From Haoranjiania flava (GTDB lineage: Bacteria; Bacteroidota; Bacteroidia; Chitinophagales; Chitinophagaceae), in assembly GCF_025631005.1 (NCBI RefSeq), contig NZ_JAOTPL010000004.1, positions 1 through 64,000 of the forward strand: 64,000 nt of DNA. Direction: 5' to 3'. This document shows, in pieces, positions 25,699 to 35,211 of this stretch. The notes under the pieces were generated by a model that was not told the origin of the DNA, did not search any database, and saw only the letters and a program-made list of their open reading frames with translations. Position 1 is the stretch's first letter; each line of letters starts with the position of its first letter. A program made the translations under genes and the position numbers.

Positions 25699-28600
25699 AT
25701 GAAAACCTGTAAAAAGAAAAGACCAACACTTTTGTACTTTGGAATTCTTGGTGTTTTTATTTTGAGTTCTGTTTCTGCAACAGCACAGATTGCAGAGGAT
25801 TTTACCGGAACAGTTGTTAATGCGCAAAATCAACCATTGGAAGGTGTTGCTGTTCAGGTTCAGGGGTCAGGTACGGGTGCTATTACCGGCGCATCCGGAA
25901 CATTTTCCATACGTGCACAAAAAGGAAAAACCCTCATATTCACTATGCTGGGATATAATACACATTCTGAAGTGTTGGGCAACATAAAAGAACTAACAAT
26001 TCAGTTATCCGAAGCTGGTGCCCAGGATTTAGATGAAGTAGTAGTAATCGGTTATGGAACAGTAAGGAAAAAAGATCTTACAGGCTCTGTAGCACATATT
26101 GGTCAGGAAGTAATGGAAACGCGTGTGGCTACTTCTGTAACAGACTTTCTCAAAGGCAGTATAGCCGGAGTAAATATCGGAGTAAATAACAATGCCTCTG
26201 GCGGCGGATCTATTCAGGTGAGAGGCCCTGCATCATTGCAGGCATCTACTTCTCCACTGATTGTGCTTGATGGAAATATTTACTATGGAAGTATGAGTGA
26301 TATCAATCCCAATGACATTGAAAGTATTGATGTCTTAAAAGATGCAAGCTCTACAGCTATTTATGGATCTAAGGGTTCTGCCGGTGTAATTATGATTACG
26401 ACAAAGAAAGGTAAAACAGAAAAACCAATTATTACATTCAACTCAAAAGTGGGATTTGCAAATCTTCTTAAAATTCCTGATCTTCCTACACCTGATCAAT
26501 ATGTTCAAAGAAGAGCTGATTATTGGAAAACAATTGATTATTTCAAACCTTCAAATACACAGAAAGGTAAAGGCTATTATGATAATCCGGACAATCTTCC
26601 GCAAGGAATTACGAGAGAACAATGGGCTGCATACGACAACGTTTTTTCTGGAGACTATGTTGAAACATGGCTTTCAAGATTACAATTTGCACCAGTTGAA
26701 ATACAAAATTATAAAGCGGGAAAAACAGTTGACTGGCGTGATCAAGTTTATAGAACAGGATTGCGTATAGACAACAATATTTCTTTTTCGGGGAGATCTC
26801 CTAAAACAAATTATTATACATCATTTGGATACTTAAAAAATGAAGGGTTTATTAAAGGTGATAATTTTAATACCTTCAGAGGTAGAATTAATCTTGAAAC
26901 CAATATTACAGATTGGCTCAAAATTGGCACAAATACACAGTTTTCAAACAGAGCTGATAATGATATTACAGTAAATGTCACAGATGCAGATGTAATAAGT
27001 CCTTTCGGTGATTTATATAATGAAGATGGAACTATAAAAAGATTTCCTACTGGTGATGCAAGAATCGCCAATCCGCTCCTCTCAGCTTCGGTTGATAAGT
27101 ATTTTTACAGAGTACAGACGTTGAACTCTACTATTTTTGGAAAGTTGACACTACCATATGGTTTTAGTTTCCAAACAAACTTTAATAACAGATTTGGTTG
27201 GAGAAAAGACTATTATTATCATTCCGATGAAAAACCTGGTATTACAAAAGGTGGTCAAGCGAGCAGGAACGATTATTCAGATTATGAGTGGATAATAGAT
27301 AATATTTTAAACTGGAATTACAGAATAGGCAAAGTACATAGTCTTGACGCTACTTTTGTTGCTACAGCAGAAAAATATCAATTTTGGAATAGTACAGGAT
27401 CTAATGAAGGTTTCATTCCTAATAGTAATTTAATTTATCATAACCTTAATGCAGGCATCAACCCGGTTATTAATTCCGATGATCAAATGCAAACAGGCAA
27501 TGCTATTTTGGGAAGAATCAATTATAGTCTGTTGAACAAATATTTATTTACTGCATCTCTAAGACGTGACGGTTTTTCTGCATTTGGTATAAATAATCCA
27601 TACGGTGTTTATCCGGCATTTGCTTTTGCGTGGAGAATTTCTCAGGAAAAATTTATGGAAAACTCTGCTTTCAATGATTTGAAACTGCGTTTATCCTGGG
27701 GTGAAAGTGGTAATAGAGATATTGGACGATATGCAGCATTATCCAAATTAAATGTTACCGATAATATTATTGGTGGAGAGAATGTCAAAGGGATCTGGAC
27801 AGATAATTTATCAAACCCCAATTTAAAATGGGAGCGTACACGAGCTGCCAACATTGGACTGGATTTCGCATTATTGAATAACCGGCTGAGTGGTATTATT
27901 GATGCTTATTATAACAAAACCACCGATTTGATATTGATGCGTTCATTGCCAACTATTACAGGATTTAGAAGTATAATCACGAATCTAGGCCAGGTGGATA
28001 ACAAAGGGTTAGAGGTGACTTTGTCAAGCATTAATTTAAATATCCCTCACAAGTTTTTTTGGAAAACTTCGTTAATATTCAGTACAAACAAAAATGTGAT
28101 CAGGCATTTGTACGGAGAAATGGTTGATGTGCTGGATGCGAATGGAAAGGTTATTGGTCAGAGAGAAGATGATGATGTTCAGAACGGCTGGTACATCGGT
28201 CATGGTATTAATGACATTTTTGATTATAAAATGATTGGTATTTGGCAATTAGGAGAAGAAGCAATTGCCAAAAAATACGGTAAAACGCCCGGAGATCCAA
28301 GAGTATTTGATGCAAATGGAGACAGTGTTCTTAATCAATTGGATAAGCAATGGCTTGGTTCTTCTGTCCCCCTGTTTAGAGCCTCTTTCAGAAGTGATCT
28401 TACTCTGTGGGAGAATATTGATTTTTCATTTGTTTTAAGAGGGGACTTTAATTATTTGGCAATAGACAATATGGCCAGAAATGAGGACAATAGGTTTTTT
28501 GACCGTTCCAACTCAATATATACAGAGTATTGGATGCCCGAAAAACCATCTAATGAATATGCTAAGTTAGGTGCAAATACATCGAATCCTAATATTAATA

Positions 28601-28812
28601 TTTATAAAAGGAGGGATTATCTCAGGCTGCAAAATGCATCACTTTCATATAGAGTTCCTGCTGTTTATTTAAAAAGATTTTCTGTGCAAAGCTTACGGCT
28701 AAGCGCCAATGTGGACAATGCTTTCGTGATCAGTAACTGGACCTATTTCGATCCTGAAAACCGGGGCAGAACACCACGTATATTTACACTAGGACTTGAT
28801 ATTACATTGTAG
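25699..28812 (+). CDS. susC: SusC/RagA-family TonB-linked outer membrane transporter, PUL 2
   Basis: About 1037 residues. The ATG at 25699 gives a clean signal (MKTCKKKRPTLLYFGILGVFILSSVSATAQ); the frame is open to 25663. It has a carboxypeptidase-regulatory-like domain (about 35-108), the SusC signature LDEVVVIGYGTVRKKDLTGSV (about 111-131), the plug segment DVLKDASSTAIYGSKGSAGVIMITTKKGK and a barrel ending FTLGLDITL. Its codons are visibly richer in AGA and AT than those of PUL 1 susC and of the enzymes downstream. susD follows after 306 bases of hairpin repeats. It probably imports oligosaccharides made by the GH115/GH43/GH127 set. Confidence 0.95.
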   Translation: MKTCKKKRPTLLYFGILGVFILSSVSATAQIAEDFTGTVVNAQNQPLEGVAVQVQGSGTGAITGASGTFSIRAQKGKTLIFTMLGYNTHSEVLGNIKELTIQLSEAGAQDLDEVVVIGYGTVRKKDLTGSVAHIGQEVMETRVATSVTDFLKGSIAGVNIGVNNNASGGGSIQVRGPASLQASTSPLIVLDGNIYYGSMSDINPNDIESIDVLKDASSTAIYGSKGSAGVIMITTKKGKTEKPIITFNSKVGFANLLKIPDLPTPDQYVQRRADYWKTIDYFKPSNTQKGKGYYDNPDNLPQGITREQWAAYDNVFSGDYVETWLSRLQFAPVEIQNYKAGKTVDWRDQVYRTGLRIDNNISFSGRSPKTNYYTSFGYLKNEGFIKGDNFNTFRGRINLETNITDWLKIGTNTQFSNRADNDITVNVTDADVISPFGDLYNEDGTIKRFPTGDARIANPLLSASVDKYFYRVQTLNSTIFGKLTLPYGFSFQTNFNNRFGWRKDYYYHSDEKPGITKGGQASRNDYSDYEWIIDNILNWNYRIGKVHSLDATFVATAEKYQFWNSTGSNEGFIPNSNLIYHNLNAGINPVINSDDQMQTGNAILGRINYSLLNKYLFTASLRRDGFSAFGINNPYGVYPAFAFAWRISQEKFMENSAFNDLKLRLSWGESGNRDIGRYAALSKLNVTDNIIGGENVKGIWTDNLSNPNLKWERTRAANIGLDFALLNNRLSGIIDAYYNKTTDLILMRSLPTITGFRSIITNLGQVDNKGLEVTLSSINLNIPHKFFWKTSLIFSTNKNVIRHLYGEMVDVLDANGKVIGQREDDDVQNGWYIGHGINDIFDYKMIGIWQLGEEAIAKKYGKTPGDPRVFDANGDSVLNQLDKQWLGSSVPLFRASFRSDLTLWENIDFSFVLRGDFNYLAIDNMARNEDNRFFDRSNSIYTEYWMPEKPSNEYAKLGANTSNPNINIYKRRDYLRLQNASLSYRVPAVYLKRFSVQSLRLSANVDNAFVISNWTYFDPENRGRTPRIFTLGLDITL

Positions 28813-29118
28813 TTTGCTACACTCATAATTATTAATACAGAGAAAATCGGCCATAAATAGCTCGCATACAATAAAAATGATTGAGCAAATTCCATCTGAT
28901 AACAAAGGAAAAAAATACACACATGAAATAACCATAAAGATTAGGAATCTTTACCAACCGGGAATGAGTATTGAATCTAAAGAGCTGGTTATTCCATGTA
29001 ACCATAAAGAAAAATAAAAAATACACACATGAAATAGCAATAAGCAAAGTTGCATACCAACCTCGGATGAATAAAGGCTATTCGATGTGAAAAATTAAAA
29101 CAAATAAAATACACACAC
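28813..29118 (+). repeat. Two or three CATG-hairpin leader repeats between susC and susD (cluster D)
   Basis: A degenerate copy occupies about 28840-28922 (recognisable as CGGCCATAAATAGC...TTCCATC). A good class II unit lies at 28923-29028: AATAACC pairs with GGTTATT, and AAAGATT/AATCTTT forms a 7-bp inner stem around AGG. A class I unit lies at 29029-29118 (ATGAAATAGCA, GTTGCATACCAAC, GGCTATTCGATG), ending exactly at the susD ATG. No gene is present. Confidence 0.87.
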
Positions 29119-30906
29119 ATGAAAAAGATAATAATTCCATGTTCAATATTGATTTTATTTTTAGAAGCTTCTTGTGTTAAACTCAATCCACAGCCTCTAT
29201 CTTTTTTTGCACCTGAGAACACATTGGTAGACAAAGCAGGTTTAGAAGCACTATTGGTTACGTCTCGCAAGCAAATAAAATGGGAATGGTTCGGAGATGC
29301 GTTTGATGCAGGCACTTGCCGTACACCTTTGGTTTATGAATATGCATTTTCAGATATGCATGTAATGGGTGGACCGGAAGCCAAAGAAATTCATAATCTC
29401 GAAACACAACTTACACCTACTACCAACCAGAATTTGCATTTAACTTATTGGGATTTGGGTTGGAATGGTATAAAATATGCCAATACAGTGATTAGTAGAA
29501 TTGATAATGCAACATTCGATACAGAAGCTGATAGAAATGCTATTCTTGGAGAAGGATATTTTCACAGGGCTTATTGGTATTACCTTCTTACACATCAGTG
29601 GGGAGATGTACCTCTTATCTTAGAAGAAATAACCGGGCCAAAACTCGATTTTGTTAGTAGCGCAAGAAAGACTGTACTTACACGAATGAAAGAAGATATG
29701 GAGTTTGCTGTTCAATGGCTGCCTAAAACAGTGTTACCCGGGGCAGTAAACAGAGCAGCAGGCGAACACCTGCTGACTAAGATTTATTTATCATTAGGAG
29801 AGTTTCAAAAAGCTGTGGAATCTGCAACAAGATGTATAAACGATTATGGTCTCAAGCTTATGGACACACGTTTTGGAGTAAACGCCGGCAGAACTGATCT
29901 GGATGTATTTAATGATCTCTTTAAAGAAGAAAATATTAGTGCTTCAGAAAATAAAGAAGCCATATTTGTTGTTCAGGAGCGTTTTGGAATACCGGGAAAT
30001 GTATCCGACAATGGCTCAGCCAGAAAAAGAAATTTTGTGCCATACTGGAGCAATGGCGCCGTTGTAAAAACTCCCGATGGGAAGCAAGGAACTACTTATG
30101 ATGCAGCCCCATATCCGGGCTATGAGTTATTGGATAGTTTAGGAAGAGGAATTGCTAAAATAAGACCATCCAATTATTATCAGTACGAGGTTTGGGTAAA
30201 TGCTGCAACAGATATCAGATATAATAAAAATAATTGGTACGATAAGTCAAGGCTTTGGTATAACAGACCGGCATCAAATAATAAAGGTGGAAGTGCTACA
30301 TGGTTTGGTAAGCCTATTCAACGACAATATGTACAGGATACTATGCGTTGCTATTTTTCTTTTCCAACAGTAAAAGTACTTATACATAAAGACGATATTA
30401 ATAAAGGAAAAACACCTAGCGGCGGATTTACAGATCAATATGTTTTTCGTTTGGCAGAAACATATTTAATGCGAGCTGAGGCATATTTATGGCTCAACAA
30501 AATCAGTAATGCTACAAATGATATTAATACAGTCAGGGCAAGAGCAAAAGCTCAATTATTGTCAACAATTACTTTGGAAGACATTTTGGATGAAAGAGCG
30601 CGTGAACTTTTTCTTGAAGAGCATCGTAAAGTGGAACTTACAAGAATAGCTTTTATTATGGCACAATTGAATAGAGATGGCTATACTTTAGAGAATTTCA
30701 GTACAAAAAACTGGTATTATGACAGGGTAATGAAAAAAAATAATTTTTATGCAACCCAATATTTCTATTCAACGAATGCTTTTGTAATGAAGCCTTATCA
30801 TGTTTTATATCCTGTGCCATTAACGGCTATTACCTCTAACAGCCAGGGACATATCAATCAAAACAAAGGTTATCCCGGTTCAGAAACAAATATTCCTGTA
30901 GAATAA
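29119..30906 (+). CDS. susD: SusD/RagB-family glycan-binding lipoprotein, PUL 2
   Basis: A 595-residue surface lipoprotein; MKKIIIPCSILILFLEASC gives the lipidated Cys at 19. SusD features are the helix pair AILGEGYFHRAYWYYLLTHQWGDVPLILEE (about 142-171), NRAAGEHLLTKIYLSLGEFQKAVE, YVFRLAETYLMRAEAYLWLNK (about 443-463), ILDERARELFLEEHRKVELTRI, and YPVPLTAITSNSQGHINQNKGY at the end. It partners the susC upstream. The AT-rich, AGA-rich codon style matches that susC and contrasts with the following gene. The next gene begins 10 bases downstream. Confidence 0.94.
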   Translation: MKKIIIPCSILILFLEASCVKLNPQPLSFFAPENTLVDKAGLEALLVTSRKQIKWEWFGDAFDAGTCRTPLVYEYAFSDMHVMGGPEAKEIHNLETQLTPTTNQNLHLTYWDLGWNGIKYANTVISRIDNATFDTEADRNAILGEGYFHRAYWYYLLTHQWGDVPLILEEITGPKLDFVSSARKTVLTRMKEDMEFAVQWLPKTVLPGAVNRAAGEHLLTKIYLSLGEFQKAVESATRCINDYGLKLMDTRFGVNAGRTDLDVFNDLFKEENISASENKEAIFVVQERFGIPGNVSDNGSARKRNFVPYWSNGAVVKTPDGKQGTTYDAAPYPGYELLDSLGRGIAKIRPSNYYQYEVWVNAATDIRYNKNNWYDKSRLWYNRPASNNKGGSATWFGKPIQRQYVQDTMRCYFSFPTVKVLIHKDDINKGKTPSGGFTDQYVFRLAETYLMRAEAYLWLNKISNATNDINTVRARAKAQLLSTITLEDILDERARELFLEEHRKVELTRIAFIMAQLNRDGYTLENFSTKNWYYDRVMKKNNFYATQYFYSTNAFVMKPYHVLYPVPLTAITSNSQGHINQNKGYPGSETNIPVE

Positions 30907-30916
30907 ATTACTTATA

Positions 30917-32275
30917 ATGCATAGAAGAAAATTTCTAAATCAAACCAGCAAGACGGGTATAGCATTGGCGCTAGGCACTTCCGGCATCCGTTGGATGGCA
31001 AAAGCATCTGACAAAATTGAGCTAAGCAGGTTGCCCAAAGTGGTTTCAAATATGCCGGATGAAGCTCTGCGCCTGCCCCGCGACCTGGAGAAACTGGCCG
31101 GCAACAAAGCTTTGTTACAAAAGCCGCAGGGCCTCACTGTTGCTGCTTATCTTTTTCCTAATTATCATGCATCTGCTATTCATGACAGGCTGTATGGCAA
31201 AGGATGGACGGAATACAATTTGATCAGGAGCGCTCGCCCGTGGTTCCAGGGGCACCAGCAGCCGCGTACACCCTTACTGGGTGAGCTGGACGAAAGCCTG
31301 CCTTCAACCTGGGAAACATATAATAAACTGGCAAAGCAAAGCGGGATTGACGCGTACATATGGGATTGGTACTGGTACAACGGTGAGCCTGCTTTGCATG
31401 AAGCATTGGAAAATGGATTCCTCAGAGCTTCCAATACAAACGATGTAAAGTTCTGCTGCATGTGGACCAACCATCCCTGGTATATTTTATATCCCACGCT
31501 TCGAACAGATGGCAAGCCCAACTACCCGCCAAGCTATCAGCCTCCCGATGTTGACCTGCAGGAATGCTGGCGCAGCATGTCCTATATTATTTCCAGGTAC
31601 TTTCATCAGCCCAATCACTGGAAAATTAACGGCAAACCGGTACTGTGCATTTGGGATCCCAACCGGCTTGAAAAGAATATCGGCGTACCGGCTACCAAAA
31701 AATTATTTGCCGACCTGCGTGCTTATGCAAAAACTTTAGGCCACAAAGGCATTCATATACATTCGTCAGGATTTTATACACCCAACAGTAAAGAAGTGGG
31801 CTACGACACAGCAGGTTCCTATAACCCTCTTGATTGGACCACCCGCCGTTTTCAACCCAAAGAAAATGAAATTTCTGATTATGAAGTAGCGGCCGCTGAT
31901 GTAGCTTTTAAATTATGGCCGGAACATCATAAAGATTTTAAAGTGCCTTACATTCCTGCCTTGTCACCCGGCTGGGATTCCACACCGCGTTATGTGATGC
32001 CGCGTAAACGTCCTTCCGTTCCGAATCGTGATCAATGGCCCGGCTGTGTGATTTATGATAATGAAAGCCCTGCTGCCTTCAAAGCCTTTGTACAGGCGGG
32101 CTTCGCGTATCTGAATAAATATACCGATGTTCCTAAAATTATGACTATCGCCTGTTTTAATGAATGGTCGGAAGGGCACTATCTTTTACCCGATAACAGG
32201 TTTGGCTACGGCATGCTCGATGCACTGGCAGAAGCGCTGGAAATTAAAGGAAACCATTTGCTTCACGGGAAATAA
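30917..32275 (+). CDS. WbsX / GH99-like domain protein with Tat-like signal
   Basis: A 452-residue protein. The N-terminus HRRKFLNQTSKTGIALALG has a twin-arginine-like motif, so export by Tat is likely. From about 70 onward it resembles the WbsX/GH99-like family: VAAYLFPNYH, IDAYIWDWYWYNGEPALHEAL, KFCCMWTNHPWYILYP, NGKPVLCIWDPNRL, GHKGIHIHSSGF and a C-terminal MTIACFNEWSEGHYLLPDNRFGYGMLDAL. GH99 members are endo-mannosidases/mannanases, but WbsX-like relatives occur in many plant-glycan loci with undefined specificity, so no substrate is assigned. It is embedded in the PUL 2 operon, 12 bases before the first GH115 gene. Confidence 0.8.
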   Translation: MHRRKFLNQTSKTGIALALGTSGIRWMAKASDKIELSRLPKVVSNMPDEALRLPRDLEKLAGNKALLQKPQGLTVAAYLFPNYHASAIHDRLYGKGWTEYNLIRSARPWFQGHQQPRTPLLGELDESLPSTWETYNKLAKQSGIDAYIWDWYWYNGEPALHEALENGFLRASNTNDVKFCCMWTNHPWYILYPTLRTDGKPNYPPSYQPPDVDLQECWRSMSYIISRYFHQPNHWKINGKPVLCIWDPNRLEKNIGVPATKKLFADLRAYAKTLGHKGIHIHSSGFYTPNSKEVGYDTAGSYNPLDWTTRRFQPKENEISDYEVAAADVAFKLWPEHHKDFKVPYIPALSPGWDSTPRYVMPRKRPSVPNRDQWPGCVIYDNESPAAFKAFVQAGFAYLNKYTDVPKIMTIACFNEWSEGHYLLPDNRFGYGMLDALAEALEIKGNHLLHGK

Positions 32276-32287
32276 AGTGATGATCGT

Positions 32288-35185
32288 ATGAGAAAGTTGT
32301 ACCTATTGTTATTTTTTATCAGCGCAACTGCTGAAGCACAGGTTTTAGTTTCCGGCAGCGCCGTTGGAAAAAATATTTTTCCCTTGGCAAGCGCATCGGT
32401 TGCAGCAATATATTATGATTCCCGCGATGCAGAACTTGTAAGAAGAACAGCATGGTTATTTGCACAGGATGTGTATAATGTAACAGGCAAAAAAATTGAT
32501 GTTTTGAGTGAAAACGCGCGCCCGCAAAAGAATATGGTCGTTGTTGGAACGATCGGGCACAACAGGTTGATCGATCAGCTGGTTCATCAGAAGAAAATTG
32601 ACGTCGGTAAAATAAAAAATGGCTGGGAGCAGTATGCAATAACGCTTGTTGAAAAACCATTTAAAGGAGTAGATAAAGCATTGGTAATTGCCGGCTGCGA
32701 CAGGCGCGGTGCCGCTTACGGGCTTTTATCTGTTTCCGAGGCAATAGGGGTTCATCCCTGGTACTGGTGGGCGGATGTGCCGGTGAAAAAACATTCTTCC
32801 GTAAATCTTGAAGTTAAAGCATTTTCATCAAAAACTCCATCCGTAAAATACCGTGGTATTTTTATTAATGATGAAGACTGGGGATTGTTTCCCTGGTCGG
32901 CAAAAAATTTTGAGCCAGAGTTAAAAGACATAGGGCCTAAAACGTATGCTAAGATTTGTGAGTTGCTATTACGATTGAAAGCAAATTATCTCAGCCCGGC
33001 CATGCATTCCATCACCGGTGCTTTTAATAAATATCCTGATAATAAATTGGTGGCGGATAGCTTTGGAATTGTGATGGGTTCTATTCATGCAGAGCCTTTG
33101 CTGTTCAATAACGCTTCGGAATGGGATAAAAAAACAATGGGCGAATGGAATTATGTAAAAAATAAAGAAGGTATCAATAAGGTTTTAACACAGCGGGTGC
33201 AGGAAAACGGCATGTTCGAGAATGTTTATACGCTTGCATTACGCGGCATTCATGATGCAGTAATGGAAGGCGACTTGAATATGCAGGAGCGTGTGGAAGT
33301 ATTGGGCAAAGCATTAGAGGATCAACGCGATATTTTGAAAAATGTATTGAAAAAACCGGTGGAAGAAGTGCCGCAAATATTTTATCCTTATAAAGAGGTA
33401 CTGGATGTCTATAACGCCGGCCTTAAAGTTCCGGATGACGTAACCATTGTGTGGACAGATGATGATTATGGTTATATAAAGCGACTCAGCAATTCTCAGG
33501 AACAAAAGCGAAAAGGCCGTGCAGGCGTTTATTATCATATATCTTACTGGGGCCCGCCTAATGATAATTTATGGCTGTGCACCACCCCGCCGCAATTAAT
33601 GTACCAGGAGTTAAGAAAAGCCTATGAAACCACGGCAGACAGGCTTTGGGTGGTGAATGTAGGCGATATTAAGCCCGCTGAATATCATATTTCGCTCTTC
33701 ATGGAAATGGCATATGATATCCATCAATTCAATGACAAGAATATTGTAGAGCACCATGCGGATTTTCTTTCAGGTATTTATGGCCAACAATACCGCAATG
33801 ATTTTTTAGATATTTCAAAGGTATATCACCAATTGGCTTTTGCACGCAAACCTGAATATATCAAAAACACAAGAAGCGATGCATTTTCTCTTTATAATTA
33901 TAACGAACTTGATAATCGTGTGAATGAGTACACCCGTATTGCCAATAAAGCAAAAGCTATAATGAATAAGCTGGACGAAACGCAATACCCTTCTTACTTT
34001 CAGCTATTGTATTACCCAGTGAAAGGTTCTGCATTATTTAACCAGATTTGGCTGGGCGCCCAAAAAGTAAATGATTATGCTTCAAAAAAGAATGTAACAG
34101 CAAACCAGTTACGGAAAAACGTTATTGCTTACGGAGATACTTTACAAAAGATAACAGATGAATACAATTCCTTATTAAACGGCAAGTGGAAATACATGAT
34201 GTCGTTGAGTAATGGCGGCGGGCGTTTCTCCATCCCTGAATTAGCAACGGTTGCTCCTGCCTCTTCACCGCAATTAGGCATTTCGGCAGAAGGTGAAGTG
34301 AACACAAAAGGACGTATCCATCAGCATATATTGCCTGCGTTCAATAAATATGTGCGCCAAACCTACTATATAGATATTTTTAATAAGGGCAATGCATCTT
34401 TGAACTGGGCAGCAACAACATCACACCCCTGGCTGGTCTTAGATAAGCACAACGGCAATGCTGCAACGCAGGAAAGAATATATGTTTCCATAGACTGGAA
34501 TAAAGTTCCGGCCGGTGAAAATATCAAAAGCGAAATTATTTTTTCAGCAAACGACATGCATGAAAAAGTGCTTGTCTCGGTTTTCAACCCTGCAAATCCA
34601 TCAGTAAATGAATTAAAAGATTTATATGTGGAGGATAACGGCGTAGTATCCATTGATGCAACGCGCTATCACCGCAAAAAAGAAACGGCTGATATAAAAT
34701 TTAAAGTCCTGGATGGATTGGGTTTCGATGATAAAGTGGTGCAGCTTGGCGACCCTTTTGCAAAGTACCAATTTTACCCCTCGCTTGAGCTAACTTCTAA
34801 TTACGTAGCGCCGGTGCGATCCAGTGATTTTCCTGTGCTTGAATATGATTTTTATTCCTTCAACAGCGGCCCGGTTGATGTGTACACGTATATGGTCCCG
34901 GTTTTCCCTTTAAATGATGAACACGGTTCGCGCTACGGTGTTATGGTAGACAACAGCCCGGTATATTTACCCGAAGCCTCAGCGCCGTATTACAGCACTT
35001 TATGGATTCAAAGTATTTTGCGCAATACAAGGATCAATAAAACCACGCACATGATTGATAAACCGGGGAAACATACCGTAAAAATTTATGCAGCACACCC
35101 CGGCGTGTTGTTACAGAAAGTTGTGGTTGACTTTGGCGGCATGAAAAAGTCGTATATGGGGCCTGAATGTAGACAGAGTAAATAA
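32288..35185 (+). CDS. GH115 alpha-glucuronidase, first of a tandem pair
   Basis: 965 residues with a Sec signal (about 1-18, ending EAQ). GH115 enzymes remove (4-O-methyl)-glucuronic acid from internal positions of xylan, or from arabinogalactan. Landmarks include VVGTIGHNRLIDQL in the N-terminal domain, CDRRGAAYGLLSVSEAIGVHPWYWWADVPVKK (about 138-169), KYRGIFINDEDWGLFPW (about 188-204), LLRLKANYLSPAMH, VTIVWTDDDYGYIKRLSN and VNVGDIKPAEYHISLFMEMAYD. The C-terminal third is the usual beta-domain. The region near 262 (SIHAEPLL) differs from the HHEP-type motif of many GH115s. The next gene is a close paralogue. Confidence 0.9.
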   Translation: MRKLYLLLFFISATAEAQVLVSGSAVGKNIFPLASASVAAIYYDSRDAELVRRTAWLFAQDVYNVTGKKIDVLSENARPQKNMVVVGTIGHNRLIDQLVHQKKIDVGKIKNGWEQYAITLVEKPFKGVDKALVIAGCDRRGAAYGLLSVSEAIGVHPWYWWADVPVKKHSSVNLEVKAFSSKTPSVKYRGIFINDEDWGLFPWSAKNFEPELKDIGPKTYAKICELLLRLKANYLSPAMHSITGAFNKYPDNKLVADSFGIVMGSIHAEPLLFNNASEWDKKTMGEWNYVKNKEGINKVLTQRVQENGMFENVYTLALRGIHDAVMEGDLNMQERVEVLGKALEDQRDILKNVLKKPVEEVPQIFYPYKEVLDVYNAGLKVPDDVTIVWTDDDYGYIKRLSNSQEQKRKGRAGVYYHISYWGPPNDNLWLCTTPPQLMYQELRKAYETTADRLWVVNVGDIKPAEYHISLFMEMAYDIHQFNDKNIVEHHADFLSGIYGQQYRNDFLDISKVYHQLAFARKPEYIKNTRSDAFSLYNYNELDNRVNEYTRIANKAKAIMNKLDETQYPSYFQLLYYPVKGSALFNQIWLGAQKVNDYASKKNVTANQLRKNVIAYGDTLQKITDEYNSLLNGKWKYMMSLSNGGGRFSIPELATVAPASSPQLGISAEGEVNTKGRIHQHILPAFNKYVRQTYYIDIFNKGNASLNWAATTSHPWLVLDKHNGNAATQERIYVSIDWNKVPAGENIKSEIIFSANDMHEKVLVSVFNPANPSVNELKDLYVEDNGVVSIDATRYHRKKETADIKFKVLDGLGFDDKVVQLGDPFAKYQFYPSLELTSNYVAPVRSSDFPVLEYDFYSFNSGPVDVYTYMVPVFPLNDEHGSRYGVMVDNSPVYLPEASAPYYSTLWIQSILRNTRINKTTHMIDKPGKHTVKIYAAHPGVLLQKVVVDFGGMKKSYMGPECRQSK

Positions 35186-35211
35186 CATTGATGACAAAAA
35201 ATTATTGTAGT

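Noticed and set aside
28832..29315. Minus-strand ORFs over the susC-susD gap of PUL 2
   Set aside because: Same repeat artefact; the peptides repeat those of the 15 kb array and one runs antisense into susD.
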